In this document: positions 9,025 to 17,964 of the stretch, in pieces
Layout of the letters: each line of letters opens with the position of its first letter
Numbering within the stretch: the first letter of the stretch is position 1
Source: Mycobacterium dioxanotrophicus
GTDB taxonomy: Bacteria > Actinomycetota > Actinomycetes > Mycobacteriales > Mycobacteriaceae
DNA length: 64,000 nt
NCBI RefSeq assembly: GCF_002157835.1
Contig: NZ_CP020809.1
Span: 1,426,001-1,490,000 of the forward strand
Reading direction: 5' to 3'
The notes under the pieces: model-generated
What the model was told of the DNA's origin: nothing
Database searches by the model: none
What the model saw: the letters and a program-made list of their open reading frames with translations, nothing else
Position numbers and translations under genes: made by a program

Positions 9025-9945
9025 CTATTGGATTCCGATCAAGGGTTGGTCGGTCCGGTATGCATCGTAGAACGCAGCTTCGAACTCGGCAGGTGGGATG
9101 TCGCCGAGGTAGCTGTGCAGTCGGCTGGTGTTGTGCCAGTAGACCCAGCTGAGCGTCGCCAACTCGACGTCCTCGACGGTCTTCCATGGCCCGGTGCGGG
9201 CGGGGCCGTAGATCAGTTCAGCCTTGTAGTAGCCGTTGACTGTCTCCGCGAGAGCGTTATCGAAACTGTCCCCGACGGTCCCGATTGACGGGACTGCGCC
9301 GATCTCAGCGAGCCTTTCTCCGTAGCGAATGGAGGTGAATTGCGACCCGGCATCTGAGTGACATCTCAAGCCTGGCAACGTATTTCCACGTGACCACCGC
9401 GCCATCTCCAGTGCATCGAGCACCATCGAGGTCCGCATATGCGAGGCCACCCGCCACCCCACGATCATCCGCGAATAGGCATCGATGATGAAACACACAT
9501 ACCCCACCCCGGCCCAGGTCGGCACGAATGTCAGGTCCGTCACCCAAAGGTCGTTCGGTGCCGTCGCGGTGAACTTTCGCTTCACCAAGTCTGGATGCCG
9601 CGCCGCGGCTGGGTCGGGTTTGGTGGTGCGGACCCGTTTGCCGCGCCGGACTCCTTCGATGCCGGCATCCCGCATCAGCCGGGCCACCTGATCCCGGCCG
9701 ACGTCGTAGCCGTCGCGGCGGGCGGTTTTCCAGAGCTTGCGGGCCCCGTAGACGCAGTAGTTGTCTTTCCAGAGCTGACACAACGCCGGCCCCAGGACGG
9801 CGTCACGCTGGGCCCGCGCCGACGGGACCCGTGCTTTGATGTCGTAGTAGGTGCTCAGGGCCACCTGCAGGCCTGCGCTTCGCAGGACGGTGCAGATGGG
9901 CTCGACCCCGAACTCCTCGCGATTGGCGTCGATGAACTCGACTAT
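9025..9945 (-). CDS. IS3-family transposase OrfB (DDE integrase core)
   Basis: OrfB of an IS3-family element. Counting from an internal start at 9864, the catalytic residues are D110 (WVTDLTF), D171 (CHSDAGSQF) and E207 (DNALAETVNGYY), with the second D and E separated by 35 residues as the family requires. An HTH_21-like segment precedes them. The frame is open upstream of 9864 and meets the end of orfA at an AAGAAAT stretch (9944-9950). A -1 ribosomal frameshift there would yield the OrfAB fusion transposase usual for IS3 elements. The reading frame is intact, but its orfA partner is interrupted by the IS21 insertion. Confidence 0.9.
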   Translation of the reverse strand: MVEFIDANREEFGVEPICTVLRSAGLQVALSTYYDIKARVPSARAQRDAVLGPALCQLWKDNYCVYGARKLWKTARRDGYDVGRDQVARLMRDAGIEGVRRGKRVRTTKPDPAAARHPDLVKRKFTATAPNDLWVTDLTFVPTWAGVGYVCFIIDAYSRMIVGWRVASHMRTSMVLDALEMARWSRGNTLPGLRCHSDAGSQFTSIRYGERLAEIGAVPSIGTVGDSFDNALAETVNGYYKAELIYGPARTGPWKTVEDVELATLSWVYWHNTSRLHSYLGDIPPAEFEAAFYDAYRTDQPLIGIQ

Positions 9946-10228
9946 TTCTTGTGTTGGCGGTCGAGCTCCGCCCCGAAGAAACTCGCCGCTCGTTTCAGAA
10001 TCTCGTTGGCGCGCTTGAGTTCTCGGTTCTCCTGCTCGAGGTCTTTGATGCGCTGGGATTCCACGGTGGACACCCCGGGTGAATAACCGTCGTCGATGTC
10101 GGCTTGACGGACCCAGGTGCGCACCGATTCCACGCCGTAGCCGAGCTGGCGAGCGACCCGCTGCACCGTGCCCTGCTCGGTGCCCAGCTCAGCCCGCAGC
10201 GTGCGGACCATCCGCACCGCGGTGGCCT
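9942..10228 (-). pseudogene. IS3-family orfA, 3' portion
   Basis: Encodes the C-terminal part of OrfA, from TAVRMVRTL through the HTH (VARQLGYGVESVRTWV) and the leucine-zipper-like ENRELKRANEILKRA to RQHKK-stop at 9942-9944. The missing N-terminus lies beyond the IS21 element at 12910-12972. Joining the two after removing one GCCT duplication restores a continuous frame (RRYSAEEK-ATAVRMVR). It overlaps orfB at the presumed frameshift site. Confidence 0.9.
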
Positions 10229-10281
10229 TGATGGCGCTAAGTGAAAGTGCTCAGTCTCGCTAATTGAAAGTGCCCAGTTGG
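10229..10281. repeat. IS21-family left terminal repeat
   Basis: 53-bp end with two direct sub-repeats beginning GCTAA (at about 10235 and 10259), pairing with 12857-12909 in inverted orientation. Confidence 0.88.
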
Positions 10282-10375
10282 CAGCGGTGGTTCGGCGTGT
10301 CGTCGGACTGCTTGTCGGGGTTCTGCTCATCGTCAGCGGAGTTGTGTTTCCGCTGATGAATGGGAGGGCCGTCGT

Positions 10376-11738
10376 TTGCTGTCGCTGGAGGGTGATGTGG
10401 AAGCGCATGCGCTTCGGGAGCAGGGTTGGTCGATATCGGCGATCGCTCGCCATCTCGGGATCAATCGCCGAACCGTTCGGGCCTATCTGGCTGGGGAACG
10501 AGTACCCGGGCAACGCCAACGCTCTGAACCGCTGGTGATCGATCCGTTCGTCGAGTACTGCCGGATCCGCCTGGCTGACGATCCGCACCTGTGGGCCTCA
10601 ACCCTGTTCGACGAACTCGTCGAGCTAGGTTTTACCGGCTCGTATCCGTCGCTGACCCTGGCAATCCGAAACCTGGGGCTGCGACCGCATTGCGAGCCGT
10701 GTCAGTCGGTCAAGGGCCGCGACGTCGCGGTCATCGATCATCCGCCCGGGGTCGAGACTCAGTGGGACTGGGTCGAGCTGCCCGATCCACCAGCATCGTG
10801 GGCGGCTGACCGGCATGCCCACCTGCTGGTCGGGGCGTTGGCCCATTCGAGCCGCTGGCGCGGGGCGCTGGCCCGGCCGAGGACTTCGCGCACGTCGTGG
10901 AAGCGATCGAGGCGGTCAGCATCCGGTTGGGTGGGGTCACCCAGCGGTGGCGGTTCGACCGGATGGCCACGGTATGTCATCCCGAATCGGGCCGGATCAC
11001 CGCGGCGTTCGCCGGGGTGGCCAAACACTACGCTGTCGCCGTCGATGTGTGCCCGCCACGACGGGGCAACCGCAAGGGTGTGGTGGAGAAGTCCAATCAC
11101 GCTGCCGCCCAACGCTGGTGGCGCACCGTCACCGACGACACCACGATCGAGCAAGCCCAGGCGTCGCTGGACCGGCTGTGCGTGAAGCTCGACGGGCGCC
11201 GCCGGCGCCGCGACGGGCAGGCCACCACCGTCGGCGCCCTGGCCGATGCCGAACCACTACGGTCACTGCCGACGGGTTCGTATCCGGCCGAGTTGACCGA
11301 ACACCGCATCGTCACTCCACAAGCGTTGGTGTCCTGGCGGGCAATCAGTACTCGGTGCCGCCGGGGCTGGCCGGGGCCACGGTGACCGTCACCCACCGCC
11401 TGGGCTCTGACACCGTGCAATTGACCACGGCATCGGGAGCCGTTGTTGCCGCGCACCGCCGCGCGGTCGACGGCAGCGGCGCGGTGGTGCGCGATGCCGG
11501 TCACGTCGTCGCGCTCGAACAGGCAGTGCTATCGGGGTTCTCGACGGCCAGGCCTTGCACTCATAAGACCCGGCGACCGCCCTCGGTGGCCGCCGTTGCC
11601 GAGGCCGCGCGGCTGCGTGGTGCCCCGGCGAACGATCCCGCCCAGAAGGTAGTGATCGATCTGGCCGTCTATGCGGCGACCGCAGCACGGCTATCCGTTG
11701 TTCCCCAACACCATCCAACCGAACAGAACCAGGAGTAA
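10376..11738 (+). pseudogene. istA: IS21-family transposase IstA with two frameshifts
   Basis: A TTG start at 10376 has GGGAGG 9 nt upstream. Frame one gives the N-terminal HTH (SISAIARHLGINRRTVRAYL) and first catalytic Asp (QWDWVELP). After about 10870 the protein continues one base out of frame (EDFAHVVEAIEAVSIR, FDRMATV, then KGVVEKSNH with the catalytic Glu). After about 11335 it shifts again to the C-terminal beta domain (NQYSVPPGLAG) and ends NQE-stop at 11736-11738. Both shifts fit loss of one base in short C or G runs. Without repair no full DDE transposase is made. Confidence 0.85.
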
Positions 11739-11742
11739 CCCC

Positions 11743-12552
11743 TTGAGCAAAACCGTCCCACAGATGAGCGAAGCCCGCCGATACCAACAACTCCGGGCAC
11801 ATCTGTCCTATCTGAAACTCGGCGACGCAGCCGAAGCGCTACCCCGCATCCTCGATGCCGCCCGCGCCGAAAACCTGTCCCTGACCGCCGCTTTGGAGCG
11901 GCTGTTGGAGATCGAGGTCAACGCCACCGAAGCCCGCCGGCTGACCTCACGGTTGCGGTTCGCCTGTCTGCCCGAACCCTGGACCATGGCCGATTTCGAT
12001 TTCGCCGCCCAGCCCGGGGTCGACGCCAAACTGATCAACGACCTGGCCAGTCTGCGCTTCCTCGACGACGCGGCCAACGTGCTGTTCGTCGGCCCACCCG
12101 GGGTCGGCAAGACCATGCTGGCCGTCGCGTTGGCCCGCGGCGCGGTCGAGGCCGGCCACCGGGTGTATTTCACCACCGCCGCCGACCTGGCGGCCCGCTG
12201 CCACAAAGCCGCCCTGGAAGGCCGCTGGCACACCTGCATGCGGTTCTTCGCCGGACCGAAACTGTTGGTGATTGACGAACTTGGCTACCTTCCGCTGCCC
12301 GGCGATGGGGCATCCGCGTTGTTCCAGGTGATCAACCAACGGTATCTGAAGTCGAGTACGATTCTGACAACCAATGTTGGGATCGCTGACTGGGCAACCG
12401 CTTTCGGAGACGCCACCGTCGCAGCCGCCATGTTGGACAGGCTACTGCACCGCGCCACCGTGGTCGGTATCGACGGACCCAGCTACCGGCTGCGCAACCA
12501 CCAAGCCACCGCCGAAACGATGCGTAAGGCGGTCGCCGCCCATGTCAGCTGA
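11743..12552 (+). CDS. istB: IS21-family helper ATPase IstB
   Basis: 269 aa AAA+ ATPase that stimulates IstA and selects targets. The P-loop GPPGVGKT is at residues 117-124 and Walker B LLVIDEL at 174-180; SSTILTTNVG fits the following sensor strand. The TTG at 11743 is chosen because AGGAG at 11731-11735 sits 7 nt upstream and the next ATG lies inside the conserved N-terminus. The SD overlaps the istA stop region, so the two were co-translated. The frame is intact. Confidence 0.92.
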   Translation: MSKTVPQMSEARRYQQLRAHLSYLKLGDAAEALPRILDAARAENLSLTAALERLLEIEVNATEARRLTSRLRFACLPEPWTMADFDFAAQPGVDAKLINDLASLRFLDDAANVLFVGPPGVGKTMLAVALARGAVEAGHRVYFTTAADLAARCHKAALEGRWHTCMRFFAGPKLLVIDELGYLPLPGDGASALFQVINQRYLKSSTILTTNVGIADWATAFGDATVAAAMLDRLLHRATVVGIDGPSYRLRNHQATAETMRKAVAAHVS

Positions 12553-12841
12553 GACCCGTTCCTGCCAAGCCTGCTGGACCGAATTCACCGCCACCACACC
12601 GACCAAGATCTACTGCTCAGACCGCTGCCGCAAACACGCCTGGGAGCAACGCAAACACAGCGACACCGCCGCCACCGTCACCGAGGCCCGGCCACCCGCC
12701 CCACAGCCGGCCGCCACCCGTTCCTGCCCGCATTGCGGCGAACCCATCACCATCGTCGCTTTGCTGACCACTCCAGAAGCTGCCCGCCCCAGCACCCCCG
12801 GCGACGGCACAATCGTTCCCCTGCAACGACGAACCTGCTAA
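12542..12841 (+). CDS. Small double CxxC zinc-ribbon protein encoded in the IS21 element
   Basis: 99 aa from an ATG at 12542 that overlaps the istB stop by 11 bp, within the IS boundaries. Cysteine pairs CQAC (residues 8-11) and CSDRC (about 25-29) resemble a zinc finger of the CxxC...C-x3-C type followed by a basic helix (RKHAWEQRKH). A second pair CPHC lies at about 63-66. IS21 elements normally carry only istA and istB; this looks like a third element-encoded gene, perhaps DNA-binding. Function unknown. Confidence 0.65.
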   Translation: MSAETRSCQACWTEFTATTPTKIYCSDRCRKHAWEQRKHSDTAATVTEARPPAPQPAATRSCPHCGEPITIVALLTTPEAARPSTPGDGTIVPLQRRTC

Positions 12842-12856
12842 CCTTAGCCACTCAAG

Positions 12857-12909
12857 CCAACTGGGCAATTTCGCTTAGCATCTCTGGGCAGTCTTCTTTA
12901 GCGCCATCA
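12857..12909. repeat. IS21-family right terminal repeat
   Basis: 53-bp end ending in CATCA, inverted copy of 10229-10281 with two internal GCTAA-type sub-repeats. Followed by the target duplicate GCCT. Confidence 0.88.
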
Positions 12910-12972
12910 GCCTTCTCTTCAGCACTGTATCGACGTGTCGTCGGCTTCCCGGGCGACTGTTCCTTCGGCATA
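12910..12972 (-). pseudogene. IS3-family orfA, 5' portion
   Basis: The minus-strand ATG at 12972 begins MPKEQSPGKPTTRRYSAEEK and runs straight into the IS21 end. It supplies the residues missing from the orfA fragment at 9942-10228. Confidence 0.88.
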
Positions 12973-12998
12973 CCTGCATCCTCGTTTCCAAGGTCAGG

Positions 12999-13026
12999 AG
13001 CCTCCGGGATTTCCAGGGCGTTTCAC
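12999..13026. repeat. IS3-family terminal inverted repeat (orfA end)
   Basis: 28 bp matching 8994-9021 in inverted orientation, followed by target duplicate CAG at 13027-13029. Confidence 0.9.
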
Positions 13027-13167
13027 AGTGACGGAATGCAACGGGTCTGTACGAATCGGCGTGCTGGTTTTGCGTGCGACAAAGGTGCCACCCGCCGTGC
13101 CGAAGTTGTGATAGGAACGCTTCCAGCGTAGGAAACGCCCAGCGAGCATGATCGGAGGCGCGGCAGG

Positions 13168-13881
13168 ATGCCAAAACTGGTCAGCAAAGAGGAACGTCTT
13201 GAGCGGCTGGTCGCCAAAGCGCGCAAGCGCGTCGAAGACAAACCGGAGGCCACACGGTCACTTTCGCAAAGTCCAGACAGCAAGCTCGGAACGCTCGTAC
13301 GAGAAGCCGGCTACGAGCGCAGCTCGGCCAAGCTGCTGCAGACGTTGGAGCAGCGTCTGATGGACTGCGGAATCGCGACCTACCCTGAGCTCACCGACCC
13401 GAGCAATACTTCGGCGACGAGAATCCATTTCTTTGACCGGAGAGCGCCTGTACCGGGATACCAGCTGCCACGGCATCTATTCGATGAGGAGAAGCAGCTG
13501 TCGCGCTTCCTCTTCATGAACAAGGACGTGTTGCCGTATTGCAAGAAGAACAATCTCCAGATCCGTGGCCCAGAGGTGCGGATCGCGGGCGATTGCCGTA
13601 TCGATCTCCTTGCGGTGGACAAAAAGTCCGACGAGCTTGTCGGATTTGAACTCAAGGCCGGCAACGCCGACCAGGGTGTTGTAGTGCAAGCGGCTAAATA
13701 TATGAAAGCGCTGTTGGCGCAAGCGAAGAGCGAAGGCCGGCCAGGCGCTCGGCTGTTAATTGTCACTGGCCAACCTGATGAGCGTCTCGCCGAGCTGGTC
13801 CAGGATGTTGCGCATAAGTATGGTGTGACAACCAGCTGGTTGCTGTACAGCGTGAGGATCGACCTTACCGAGATCAATTGA
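13168..13881 (+). CDS. NucS/DUF91-like PD-(D/E)xK endonuclease
   Basis: 237 aa. The C-terminal half carries a PD-(D/E)xK core: GDCRIDLLAVD with D146, GFELKAG with E161 and K163, and Q174 in VVVQAAKY. This is the arrangement of the nuclease domain of NucS/EndoMS and DUF91 proteins. The N-terminal 100 residues are charged and helical and do not look like the NucS N-terminal DNA-binding beta domain, so this is probably not the housekeeping mismatch endonuclease. GGAGG upstream supports the ATG at 13168. It stands alone, just beyond the transposon and convergent with a kinase gene. Defence or DNA repair are both possible. Confidence 0.72.
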   Translation: MPKLVSKEERLERLVAKARKRVEDKPEATRSLSQSPDSKLGTLVREAGYERSSAKLLQTLEQRLMDCGIATYPELTDPSNTSATRIHFFDRRAPVPGYQLPRHLFDEEKQLSRFLFMNKDVLPYCKKNNLQIRGPEVRIAGDCRIDLLAVDKKSDELVGFELKAGNADQGVVVQAAKYMKALLAQAKSEGRPGARLLIVTGQPDERLAELVQDVAHKYGVTTSWLLYSVRIDLTEIN

Positions 13882-14057
13882 CTTGCACCGGATTCGATGA
13901 GTTTTCACGCGTCGAAGTAGTCGCTCCATCGCGCGATGTAAACCTCTCGACTTTGGGTGTTTCGTACGCCGCCCGTCGGTTGCTATGGGAAAAGTCCCTT
14001 GAGGAACTCCTTGACGAGGTGGCCGCTACGTCTGGCTGCTGCGGACCTTCCTCGGTG
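13882..14057. other. Convergent gap between nuclease and kinase
   Basis: 176 bp. Short overlapping frames exist on both strands, but none has codon bias, a ribosome binding site or a recognisable motif. No gene assigned. Confidence 0.4.
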
Positions 14058-15299
14058 TTATTTTCCATTAGGTACCACTGGATTAAGCGTTGGTACCTGG
14101 TGAGTCTGGACCGGCTGGGTGATTTCTTCGTCAAACCACAGCGTTTTGATGGCGATACCCAGACTTATCACAATGACTGCGATTGCGATACTGAAGCCAG
14201 CGACCATGAAGACGAGGAGGGGTAACGGCAGACGCTGGTGCCTGCTCGGCGGCACAGTGTTGATCCTCACCGGTACTGCGGCGGAAGCTCGGCCCTGTGC
14301 GATCGGCGTAGACCGACTGGACACGACCGAGGACCGCTTCTTCTTCGGAGTTGGCGCGGCCTGTGTCGGGGCCGCCGCGGCTTGCACCTCTGGTAGCACC
14401 GGCGCCAGCCGAGTCGGCGCAGAGGATGAGATGTCGGTGTCTGTGCTGGTCCCAGCTGTGCGCTGTTTCACCGCGGTGGCGGCGAGGCGCAATGCATCGG
14501 CGAACTTCACACAACTGGCGAACCGTTCCGCCGGGTCTTTTGCTAGGGCTTGCTGCAGTACCGGGTCGAGGAAGGCAAATTCGGGGTGCGAGTCGGCCAG
14601 GCGGGCAGGCGTGCAGTTGAGGTGGCGGCTGATGACGATAGTCGGATTGGAATGCTCGAACACAGGCTGCCCAGATAGCAAGTGGTAGGCCGTGGCGGCC
14701 AGCGCATACTGATCGACGCGGCCATCAAGGTTCTCGCCCATCAGTTGTTCAGGTGCGGCGTAACTCACAGTTCCGAGAGTCATACCCGTCGCTGTCAATC
14801 CATTAGTGTTGGCGATTTCACGACCAATGCCAAAGTCTGCCAGCAGAATTCGCTTGTTCTTACCTGATGTGAGCAGGATGTTGGCCGGCTTGACATCGCG
14901 GTGGAGCATGCCCCGCTCGTGAGCGAAGTCCAGAGCCTCCGCGATGGCTTCGACGATGCTGGAAACTTCGGCAACCGGTAATCCCTGCGGTCGGTCGGCC
15001 AGCATGCGCGCCGCATCAGTGCCGTCGACGAAATCCATCGACAGCCATAGTCGATTGTTGAACTCTCCGCGGTCATGTACACCGACAATGTGCGGATGCC
15101 ACAGCGATGCCGACAGATCCGCTTCACGCCGAAACCGTTTGATGAATCGTTCGTCCGCGGACAGTTGCGCCGAAAGGACTTTGATCGCATCCTGACGCAA
15201 TAATCGTGGGTGATCTGCGAGATACACCTCGCCCATCCCGCCGGCGCCCAGTGCGCGCACGATACGGTAACCGGCGAACTTCTCGCCCGGCTTTAACAC
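14058..15299 (-). CDS. PknB-type membrane serine/threonine protein kinase
   Basis: 413 aa Hanks-type kinase. Glycine-rich loop [11 protein letters not shown] (18-28), catalytic Lys40 (DAIKVL), HRDVKPAN (133-140) with catalytic Asp135, DFG (155-157) and AAPEQ (about 181-185) are all present, so it should be active. A Pro/Ala/Ser-rich linker (290-350) leads to one transmembrane helix (about 358-385) and a short external tail with no PASTA or other sensor domain. Start GTG at 15299. It sits inside the accessory region rather than beside pbp/rodA or pstP, so it is an extra kinase. The extracellular tail of about 28 residues is too short for a typical ligand domain. Confidence 0.9.
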   Translation of the reverse strand: MLKPGEKFAGYRIVRALGAGGMGEVYLADHPRLLRQDAIKVLSAQLSADERFIKRFRREADLSASLWHPHIVGVHDRGEFNNRLWLSMDFVDGTDAARMLADRPQGLPVAEVSSIVEAIAEALDFAHERGMLHRDVKPANILLTSGKNKRILLADFGIGREIANTNGLTATGMTLGTVSYAAPEQLMGENLDGRVDQYALAATAYHLLSGQPVFEHSNPTIVISRHLNCTPARLADSHPEFAFLDPVLQQALAKDPAERFASCVKFADALRLAATAVKQRTAGTSTDTDISSSAPTRLAPVLPEVQAAAAPTQAAPTPKKKRSSVVSSRSTPIAQGRASAAVPVRINTVPPSRHQRLPLPLLVFMVAGFSIAIAVIVISLGIAIKTLWFDEEITQPVQTHQVPTLNPVVPNGK

Positions 15300-15675
15300 G
15301 GCCGTCCGCCTGGTTGCGCACCGTACAGTTTGCCCGCACCAAACGGCGACGGGCGGGGCTCATTTGGCGGCGCCGGCCATGTCACTGAGCACACCCCCAC
15401 ACTCATAGTCGGTGAACAGACTACTTGTCGCACAGGTGTCGATAGTGCGGTTTACCCGCCGGGCCAAGCCCGCTGTAACGCCATCGTTGTGACGATCCAT
15501 CCTCGGGCTTCCCGACTTGGCTTTCTCTGGCTTGGGCAGTCCTCAATGGCCACAGACGGGCGGTTTCAGCCGTCCATTGACATGCAGCTGATCGGTTGGC
15601 CGATCAAGGTGGCTCGCCCAAAGAGCGTCGCTACATACCCTTCTACCTGCCCGTTGGTGACTAAGGTGCTTGACC
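15300..15675. other. 376-bp divergent intergenic region
   Basis: Lies between the 5' ends of the kinase (minus) and the macro-SIR2 gene (plus), so it must hold both promoters. I see no convincing gene, -10/-35 pair or long inverted repeat in it. Confidence 0.4.
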
Positions 15676-17175
15676 GTGGGGCACCTATTCGTCGCCCAGG
15701 GCGACCTGACCAAGCTGGCCTGCGATGCGGTACTCGTCCCTTGCGACTCCCGTCTGAATATCAGCCGCGTGTGGTCAAGCATCCTGCCGACCGGGCTCCC
15801 TGCGGGAGATGCCGGCTGGCTGCGCCTCCCCGGCGAGATCAGCAATGCTGGCGTCGTCAGGCTCGACGACCACGACGGCCGGCGGGTGTGCGCGTTCGTT
15901 GCCGTGGACGGGCGCATGACGCCGGAGGGTGTGGTCCGTCGGATGTGGGCGGCCATCGACCACGTGTCGCAGAGGTTGGAGGCAGGCGATGGGCGCATCC
16001 GTCCGCTGATCGGGGTTCCACTGCCGGGAACAGGTGAGGGTGGACTGAGTGGCCGCCGCGGGGAAGTGATCGAGAGGCTGCTCGATCAGTATCGCAACGC
16101 GGAGGGGTCATGCGACGTCGCCCTTGTCCTCTTCGATCGACGTGACTTCGCGGCTGCCCAGAACCGCCGCGATCCTGATCGCGACTGGACAGAACTGACA
16201 GATGAGCTGAAAACAGAGGCGGATCGTCTCGGTGAGCTCGGCAGGCGCGGTCAGCTCTCGTTGTTTCTGGGAGCAGGCGTATCTCGGCCTGCCGGTCTGC
16301 CGGACTGGACGGTCCTCCTGCAGCGTCTGGCAGACGAGGCGGGCCTACCGCATGCCGCCGAGGACACGGCACCCGAGGATGCTGCGACCGACATTCGTGC
16401 CAAGCTCGGCGACCGCTACTACGGGCTCTTGTCCGCCCTGCTGGACATACAACGACATGCCGTCGGCCATGCCTTGTTGGCGAGCCTGCGGGTGCAGAAG
16501 ATGGTCACGACAAATTTCGACCCCTGCCTGGAGCTTGCGCTCGACTCTGTAGTGGCCCGCGAATACCGCGTGCTCGCACGCGAACTCGCCGATGGCAGCA
16601 TGCCGTGGCTGCTCAAGCTCAACGGCGACATCAAGGTGCCCAAATCGGTAGTGCTGACACGCGATGACTTTCGTCAGCACGAGGCAGAGAGTCAGGCATT
16701 GCGCGGAGTGGTTCAGGGGCTGCTGCTCACCAGCCACTTGTTGTTCGTGGGTTACAGCCTTCGGGAGCAGAGCTTTCTGGCGCTGGCGAGCGAGGTCACC
16801 CGGGTTCGGCAGCGCGCCAGTCACGACGACAAGAGCCGTGCCGGAACGGCTATCGCGCTGATGGACAGTGCGGTCGCCGATTTCGGATACCAGGACCTGT
16901 ACTCGGTATCGATGGGCGCAAGTTCCTTCGCCGAGGGAGCGCGCCGGTTGGAGATCTTTCTGGACCGACTCTGCTGGAGGGCGGCGTCCAGTGACGAACG
17001 GGCCGCTCAGTATCTTCTCGACGACGACTACAGGAGTGCATTGCGCCCGAACGAACACGCACTGCGGGACTCCGTCTACGAGTTTCTGAACACCGTCGAT
17101 CCGGTGGCGAAGACGAGTCCGGGATGGTCGCGGATAGCCGAGACGCTCCGAGGGATGGGCACGACCCTGGAGTAA
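15676..17175 (+). CDS. Macro-like domain fused to SIR2-family NAD-processing domain
   Basis: 499 aa. Residues 1-150 look like a macro-type fold (VAQGDLTKLACDAVLVPCDS, then GVPLPGTGEGG). Residues 195-400 are a SIR2 domain: LFLGAGVS (196-203), TTNFD (278-282, NAD-contacting Asn) and FVGYSL (357-362). The position that is His in most SIR2 NADases (HGD) reads LNGD (315-318). SIR2 proteins of this kind often degrade NAD+ in anti-phage systems, and macro domains bind ADP-ribose products. GTG 15676 is preferred to TTG 15670 because AAGG at 15663-15666 is correctly spaced for it. It is a single gene with its own divergent promoter region. A defence role is inferred from architecture and neighbourhood. 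Confidence 0.8.
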   Translation: MGHLFVAQGDLTKLACDAVLVPCDSRLNISRVWSSILPTGLPAGDAGWLRLPGEISNAGVVRLDDHDGRRVCAFVAVDGRMTPEGVVRRMWAAIDHVSQRLEAGDGRIRPLIGVPLPGTGEGGLSGRRGEVIERLLDQYRNAEGSCDVALVLFDRRDFAAAQNRRDPDRDWTELTDELKTEADRLGELGRRGQLSLFLGAGVSRPAGLPDWTVLLQRLADEAGLPHAAEDTAPEDAATDIRAKLGDRYYGLLSALLDIQRHAVGHALLASLRVQKMVTTNFDPCLELALDSVVAREYRVLARELADGSMPWLLKLNGDIKVPKSVVLTRDDFRQHEAESQALRGVVQGLLLTSHLLFVGYSLREQSFLALASEVTRVRQRASHDDKSRAGTAIALMDSAVADFGYQDLYSVSMGASSFAEGARRLEIFLDRLCWRAASSDERAAQYLLDDDYRSALRPNEHALRDSVYEFLNTVDPVAKTSPGWSRIAETLRGMGTTLE

Positions 17176-17248
17176 CGATCATGAGATACGGTGTGCGACA
17201 ACATGCTTAGCGGACACACCGTGCGAACTTGTCTATTGCGCGTCAGCT

Positions 17249-17689
17249 GTGCCGATCGGTCTACTGAACCGAGCGACTTCTCAATCGAAGGGTGCCGGCT
17301 GGATCCGACCCAGACGGGAGAAATCCTGCGAGGATTGGGCGATATCCGACGAACCGAGCTTTGTCGACGTGGTCAATCCGACGCCGGCAGAGATCCGCGG
17401 ATGGGGACACAGCGGAGCGTTCGAGCCGATGCAGGACTGGGATCTCATCCTCGCCGACCTGGATAACCTGGACTTGCTCCTGGAGCTTGCCGGCGACCAG
17501 GCACGCCCTCTACGGAAGTACTTTCTTGACAGCTTGTACTGCCTGGTCGGCCACTCAGACCGCACCGACTCACGTCTGCTGCGAGCCGCCGAGGCGGCGT
17601 GGACAGCCTCGGACGCGTGGATCGCGACGTGGGGTCGGCGGGTTTGTCGGGTCGCTGAACATCCGTCCAATTTCGAACGTGCGGACTAG
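17249..17689 (+). CDS. Hypothetical protein
   Basis: Up to 146 aa; the first ~35 residues are poor in structure and the true start may be further in. The core (FVDVVNPTPAEIRGWGHSG, then EPMQDWDLILADLDNLDLLLEL) is acidic and helical and looks like a genuine protein. No family recognised. It follows the macro-SIR2 gene by 73 bp on the same strand and could be its partner. Confidence 0.5.
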   Translation: MPIGLLNRATSQSKGAGWIRPRREKSCEDWAISDEPSFVDVVNPTPAEIRGWGHSGAFEPMQDWDLILADLDNLDLLLELAGDQARPLRKYFLDSLYCLVGHSDRTDSRLLRAAEAAWTASDAWIATWGRRVCRVAEHPSNFERAD

Positions 17690-17891
17690 TGTGGCCGGGA
17701 CGGTTACCGCTCGAACCCTGACGGATAGGGTCCACCGGCTGCGGGCGCACGCCAGATCAGCGCTGTGTCGGTGCGGCGTAGGCGTCATCGGTTTCTTCTG
17801 GTTTTTCCTATCGGTGCGGCTGTGGCAGAGACTGCCCGCCCTCCGGCGGCATGGTCGTCGGACTGCACGCCTGTCTGGTGGATCGCCCAGC

Positions 17892-17935
17892 TTGTCGGTG
17901 GCTTCTGTCATTCTGTTCGGCTCGCATGTGCGAGC
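17892..17935. repeat. Dispersed leader motif, copy 1
   Basis: A block beginning TTGTCGGTGG and containing CTGTCATTCTGTTCGGCTCG. Nearly the same sequence recurs at 30179-30222, and a shorter copy lies at 31570-31600. Here it sits 30 bp upstream of the Ltp-like gene start. Confidence 0.6.
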
Positions 17936-17964
17936 GACCGTGAACAATGAATGGAGCACATACG

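Larger units (their letters stand above)
10229..12909 (+). mobile_element. IS21-family insertion sequence inside the IS3-family orfA
   Basis: 2,681 bp bounded by 53-bp imperfect inverted repeats starting TGATGGCGCTAA. Each end contains two internal copies of a 19-bp unit (GCTAANTGAAAGTGCCCAG-like), typical of IS21 multiple terminal repeats. It is flanked by a 4-bp target duplication GCCT (10225-10228 and 12910-12913). It carries istA (broken), istB and a third small zinc-ribbon ORF, all on the plus strand. With istA frameshifted twice it is probably immobile unless complemented. Confidence 0.92.
8994..13026 (-). mobile_element. IS3-family insertion sequence, interrupted by an IS21-family element
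   Basis: Terminal inverted repeats lie at 8994-9021 and 12999-13026 (TGAAACGCCCTGG outermost on both sides, CCCGGAGGCTC innermost). They are flanked by a 3-bp direct duplication CAG (8991-8993 and 13027-13029). The element carries orfA and orfB on the minus strand with a DDE transposase. Removing the 2,681-bp IS21 insert plus one copy of its 4-bp duplication leaves 1,348 bp, a normal IS3-family size. orfA is split by the insert, so the element cannot now supply its own full transposase. Confidence 0.92.

Noticed and set aside
12374..12841. 155-aa frame starting inside istB
   Set aside because: The shorter ATG at 12542 avoids a 179-bp overlap and gives the whole Cys-rich protein.
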